Shown: positions 60,907 to 64,000 of the stretch, one piece after another
Layout: every line of letters begins with the position of its first letter
Numbering within the stretch: position 1 is the first letter of the stretch
Assembly: GCA_019828595.1 (NCBI GenBank)
Contig: JAHQRK010000018.1
Span: 434,001 to 498,000 of the forward strand
Length of the DNA: 64,000 nucleotides
From: Aphanomyces cochlioides
Lineage: Eukaryota; Oomycota; Saprolegniomycetes; Saprolegniales; Verrucalvaceae
Direction of reading: 5' to 3'
Notes under the pieces: generated by a model
What the model was told of the DNA's origin: nothing
The model's database searches: none
The model's input: the letters and a program-made list of their open reading frames with translations, nothing else
Position numbers and translations under genes: made by a program

Positions 60907-62976
60907 ATGGTCTGGTCCACCGTTCTCGTTGGGCTTCTGGCCGCTGCTGGTGGTCTTTACAATGCTCTAGCTCAAAACGCAAGCTCGCCATGCACGGATT
61001 TGTCGTTCGCCCAGCAGCCTGCAGCAGTAGTTGGGCCATTGGCTGTGCGAAGCCTTGTACAAGGATCCTCAGCGTGCATCCAAGCATCCGTGCAAAGCAC
61101 GACGTTGAAGTGGATTGCCCTCTCGATCTCGCGCTCCTCCAGCATGATCAATGTGCCAAACAACAATGCCATCATCTTCGACACCGTCAACAACGTCGTC
61201 CAGCCGTACGTACTGAGCGACTACTCGACCGCTGGTGTCACCCAGCAGACGGACGCGTCGACCATCTCAGTCAACGCCATGACCTCTGCTAACGGTCTTC
61301 TCTCGTTCACGTTTGAACGGGCGTTGTCCACCTCATCCACCTACGACGTGACCATCGACCCAACTGTGTCCACCAATCTCTTGTGGGCCTCCGGTAGCTC
61401 CTCGTGGCCGTCGGCACATTCGGAACGAGGCGCTGTCACGCTGCAATTTGCCACGAGTTCCAGTGGCGCTCCTGTTCCTCAAGTCGCCACTGCTGACAAC
61501 GATTCGCGCGTCGAAACCCGCACGGCCGTCATTGGTGCCATTGCCTTTGCCATCATCGTCGCGTTGGGTCTTCTAGCGTCGTACCTCATCCGATGGAGCT
61601 TCATCCACCTCAGCACTCTCTGCGCTCCATCCCGACGTCTCCACGCTTTCTCTTGGCTCACCAAACCTTTCTCCGACATCAAGATTGGCGAAGTGATCGT
61701 TGTCTTGGTCTACATTGGTGCCATGGTCGCCGTGGGTGCCAGCATCAACGACCGATTTCCATCGGCCAGCTCGAACCGACTGACGTCTCTGGTCTCTGGT
61801 CACTTGGCATTGCTGTCGCTCATGTTCCTGTTGCTTCCCGTGGCCAAGGGCGAGCATTGGGAACTCATCTTTGGATCGTCCCATGAACGTATCGTCAAGT
61901 TGCATCGGTGGCTCGCTCGTATCTTTGTGATCGCCGCGATTGTTCACTTGATCGTGAATGCCAAGAACGTCGACGTGACGTCGTCTACGAAGTATGGCTC
62001 GCAGCAAGTCGTGCCATTGCATGGTTTCATTGCGTTTGTGGCGTTCGCGTCCATGTCATTGGCTGCAATTGACCCGATTCGCCGCAAATTCTTCGAAGTG
62101 TTCTACTACTACCACCGCGTGGCGTCGATCGTCGGTCTTGTGTTCGTGCTTCTCCACAGCGTGTGCATCCAGTATGCGATGATCTTCCCACTTGCGATCT
62201 ACGTGCTGGCTTGGTTTGTTCGTTTCCCGACCTTCTTGAACCGCTTTGAGGCGACGACGGAAGTCCTCTGCTCCAAGGCGGTGCTCATCACGCTGCCATC
62301 GACTCCCCGCACTGCGAAATGGGTCCAGAGCTCGAATCCTTGCGTGTTCTTCTGGGTGAACATTCCGTCCGTCTCGCGATTCGAATGGCATCCATTCTCG
62401 GGCATTGTCACACCTGACGGCAAGTCGATTGCGTTCTGCATGAAGGCGTTGACGCCTGGTGGCTTTGTCGACAAGGTCGTTCGCCAAGCCAAGCAACAAA
62501 CCAAGGGCGCGTTGACGATCTACGTGGACGGTCCTTACGGCAAACCAACTTTGGACGTGTACGCCTACGACTCGCTCGTGTTGCTTGCGGGTGGCATCGG
62601 TGTCACTCCCATGTTGAGCATGATCAACCGCTTCCGTCAGTCACAAAGTGGACCGTCGTTGCATTTGTACTGGGTTGTCCGAACTCCTGAAGAGCTCTTG
62701 GCGGCCGAAACGATCATGTTTCCATTGCCCGAGTTTGTCAAGGCAACGTTCTACGTGAGTGAGGCGACGGAAGATGGACGAGTGCAGACAGAATCTGGCG
62801 AATTGATTTCGTTCGTTGCTGGACGTCTCAAGATGGACGAAATGCTCAATCCGACAGACTTCTTTGGCAAAAACATTGCGGTGATGGCATGCGGACCGCC
62901 TAGCTTGGTCCAAGAAGCTCAATGGTATGCTCATCTTTGTCGGTTGGACTTTCACAAGGAGGTTTTCATTTTGTAA
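60907..62976 (+). CDS. Ferric reductase/NOX-like protein with DOMON-like ectodomain, copy 2
   Basis: Intronless, 689 residues from ATG 60907 (an in-frame TTG lies upstream). Same domain order as copy 1: signal peptide (VWSTVLVGLLAAAGGLYNALA), DOMON-like region, haem helices, FAD and NAD(P)H domains. Residues from CIQASVQSTTLKW to EATEDGRVQ are identical to copy 1. The first 57 residues and the last 53 differ at many positions: for example FAQQPAAVVGPLAVRSLVQ against FASQPSVTVGPFGVRSLVK, and GRLKMDEMLNPTDFFGKN against GRPNLDECVSTTRCYGEN. The differing C-terminus lies in the nucleotide-binding domain and could tune cofactor preference. Divergent to copy 1, so the two could be co-regulated. Confidence 0.9.
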   Translation: MVWSTVLVGLLAAAGGLYNALAQNASSPCTDLSFAQQPAAVVGPLAVRSLVQGSSACIQASVQSTTLKWIALSISRSSSMINVPNNNAIIFDTVNNVVQPYVLSDYSTAGVTQQTDASTISVNAMTSANGLLSFTFERALSTSSTYDVTIDPTVSTNLLWASGSSSWPSAHSERGAVTLQFATSSSGAPVPQVATADNDSRVETRTAVIGAIAFAIIVALGLLASYLIRWSFIHLSTLCAPSRRLHAFSWLTKPFSDIKIGEVIVVLVYIGAMVAVGASINDRFPSASSNRLTSLVSGHLALLSLMFLLLPVAKGEHWELIFGSSHERIVKLHRWLARIFVIAAIVHLIVNAKNVDVTSSTKYGSQQVVPLHGFIAFVAFASMSLAAIDPIRRKFFEVFYYYHRVASIVGLVFVLLHSVCIQYAMIFPLAIYVLAWFVRFPTFLNRFEATTEVLCSKAVLITLPSTPRTAKWVQSSNPCVFFWVNIPSVSRFEWHPFSGIVTPDGKSIAFCMKALTPGGFVDKVVRQAKQQTKGALTIYVDGPYGKPTLDVYAYDSLVLLAGGIGVTPMLSMINRFRQSQSGPSLHLYWVVRTPEELLAAETIMFPLPEFVKATFYVSEATEDGRVQTESGELISFVAGRLKMDEMLNPTDFFGKNIAVMACGPPSLVQEAQWYAHLCRLDFHKEVFIL
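61072..62787 (+). repeat. Right arm of the 1.7-kb inverted repeat within reductase copy 2
   Basis: Inverted match of 57379-59094. The left border lies at ...TCAGC|GTGCATCC (copy 1 has TCAGT there) and the right border just after GACGAGTGCA. Confidence 0.88.
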
Positions 62977-63097
62977 TTATACTGTGTGTCGTGGAGTTGG
63001 CATTGCAAGTATGTTTCAAACGCGCGCGGCTAAGCCAAGTGGTTTCGACTTTGACCAGACTTCAAATGCAAACCTACGCCACATCATGACCACAACA

Positions 63098-63577
63098 TCA
63101 ACGAGTTGCCGCGTACCTGATGCCATTTTCTTCGCATTCTTCTCGAGAATCCAATTGATCAAATTCATGTTCCCACTCGGGGAACCATGTGTCGCCTCCT
63201 TCGACCTCCAGGTCGACTCGCGTGAGAAAAAGCTTGTCGGCTGTGGCCAGCGATTCCTTGTAAATGGTTTCACCGCCGCAGATCCAAACTTCATGCAATT
63301 GTTTCTCCCGCGCAATGTCCAAAGCGTGATTGTAGCTTTTCGCAACATCTGTAAATGGGGCTGCCTTGCTTTGTGCAAACCACGACGGCGAAATCACAAT
63401 GACCGGGCGGGACTCGTTGGTCGGGTATTCGTTTGCTGACACGCGGCCCATGATGGTCGTTTGGCCTTGCGTTTTGTCGAGAAAATACTGCCAATCCCGA
63501 GGAATGCTCCACGGTAGCGTGCCGCGTCTGCCAATGACTCGATTGCGGTCGCACGCGGCGATGATATTGATGCGCAT
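63098..63577 (-). CDS. DHFR: Dihydrofolate reductase (monofunctional)
   Basis: Starting at ATG 63577 the protein is 159 residues, the normal DHFR length. Landmarks: INIIAACDRNRVIGRRGTLPW (strand A and Met20-type loop), IPRDWQYF (with the catalytic acidic residue), TTIMGRVSANEYP, RPVIVISPS, EVWICGGETIYKESL (GG...Y cofactor-binding motif) and FLTRVDLEVEGGDTWFP. It reduces dihydrofolate to tetrahydrofolate with NADPH. An upstream in-frame ATG at 63646 would add 23 residues that could be a transit sequence but lack similarity. No thymidylate synthase follows in frame, although many protists have a fused DHFR-TS; this may be a second, separate DHFR. Confidence 0.92.
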   Translation of the reverse strand: MRINIIAACDRNRVIGRRGTLPWSIPRDWQYFLDKTQGQTTIMGRVSANEYPTNESRPVIVISPSWFAQSKAAPFTDVAKSYNHALDIAREKQLHEVWICGGETIYKESLATADKLFLTRVDLEVEGGDTWFPEWEHEFDQLDSREECEENGIRYAATR

Positions 63578-63954
63578 CGAGGAGAGAATCAACTTGTGAT
63601 GAAGCGCACCGAAGTGACTCGGACTTCCTTGGCATGTCAAATCCATGGGCCAATCATGGTGGAGAATGAGAACCTGTGAAAATTAATATTCACCTGAGCG
63701 GTTACAAATATGAAACCGCTCGTATGGTAAAGTTTAGTAGAACTTTGATCTCGTGGAAGATGCAGCGAGTCAAAGTCACGGTGTATCATCATCTTGATGG
63801 CTTCACCTGACTAGATTGGATGCTTTAGAGCCCGCCAGAGGTAGATGGAATCGCAGGAAGGTACACAACACAGTTTGAGTTTCATGGATGTCTGTCGGTT
63901 TCACTGTTGAAAGTTTGAAACGATTTTGCGAAGTCGGCGACGGCGACAAAGATC
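63578..63954. other. Intergenic right of DHFR
   Basis: Nothing recognised except the possible gene start at 63955. Confidence 0.4.
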
Positions 63955-64000
63955 ATGGTGGCGACGACAGTTCTCGACACGAAAGGATATCTCGCAGCCA
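63955..64000 (+). CDS. Possible start of a gene cut by the window edge
   Basis: ATG at 63955 opens a frame (VATTVLDTKGYLAA) that stays open to the end of the window. Too short to identify. Confidence 0.25.
   Translation, partial: MVATTVLDTKGYLAA

Overview
The window looks like nuclear DNA of an oomycete, most probably a saprolegnialean such as Aphanomyces (inference). The genes are closely packed and either intronless or cut by very short GT-AG introns of 41-61 nt. The gene families are typical of oomycetes: WRKY19-like Cys/His zinc-finger proteins, many-copy HSF-domain proteins, LRR receptors with TKL-type kinase domains, fungal-type FAS, and DOMON-like/ferric-reductase fusions. No tRNA, rRNA or CRISPR was seen. 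All family calls come from reading motifs by eye; no database search was run.

Layout. 1-1.7 kb: the right part of a PIF/Harbinger element (transposase plus Myb-like partner). 2.5-14.7 kb: a cluster of putative transcription factors, with six WRKY19-like zinc-finger genes of two subtypes and two HSF-domain genes. 15.0-15.7 kb: a TIR-bounded element carrying a broken ORF and a perfect hairpin. 16.2-18.9 kb: a nine-exon C-terminal-motor kinesin (kinesin-14). 19.3-20.8 kb: a complete pogo/Tigger element with TA target duplication. 21.2-24.4 kb: a PD-(D/E)XK (YqaJ/lambda-exonuclease-like) nuclease, a small SPIRAL1/HN1-like repeat protein and Rab GDI.

25.3-42.3 kb: four tandem receptor genes, each coding for a basic or His-rich extracellular N-terminus, a four-cysteine module, LRRs encoded one per exon, a transmembrane helix and a TKL-like domain lacking the catalytic residues. 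A fifth, broken copy lies between the second and third and is split by an inverted fragment of a fungal-type FAS alpha gene. A deleted hAT element with an 8-bp target duplication sits between copies 1 and 2.

43.1-46.4 kb: an ADF/cofilin gene with a dead upstream duplicate, then a membrane-anchored polysaccharide deacetylase. 47.1-63.0 kb: two TMEM184/OST-alpha-like membrane proteins, a Sec14-like lipid-transfer protein, a five-PDZ scaffold and three ferric-reductase/NOX-like genes. One reductase gene is dead. The other two form an inverted repeat whose central 1.7 kb appears identical while both ends differ, which suggests gene conversion. 63.1-63.6 kb: a monofunctional DHFR.

The strongest candidate for an undescribed system is the receptor-pseudokinase array. 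Its exon structure (symmetric phase-2 single-LRR exons) would allow repeat gain and loss by exon shuffling, while every copy has lost the HRD and DFG motifs. It would be expected to sense ligands at the cell surface and signal through partners rather than by phosphotransfer (inference).
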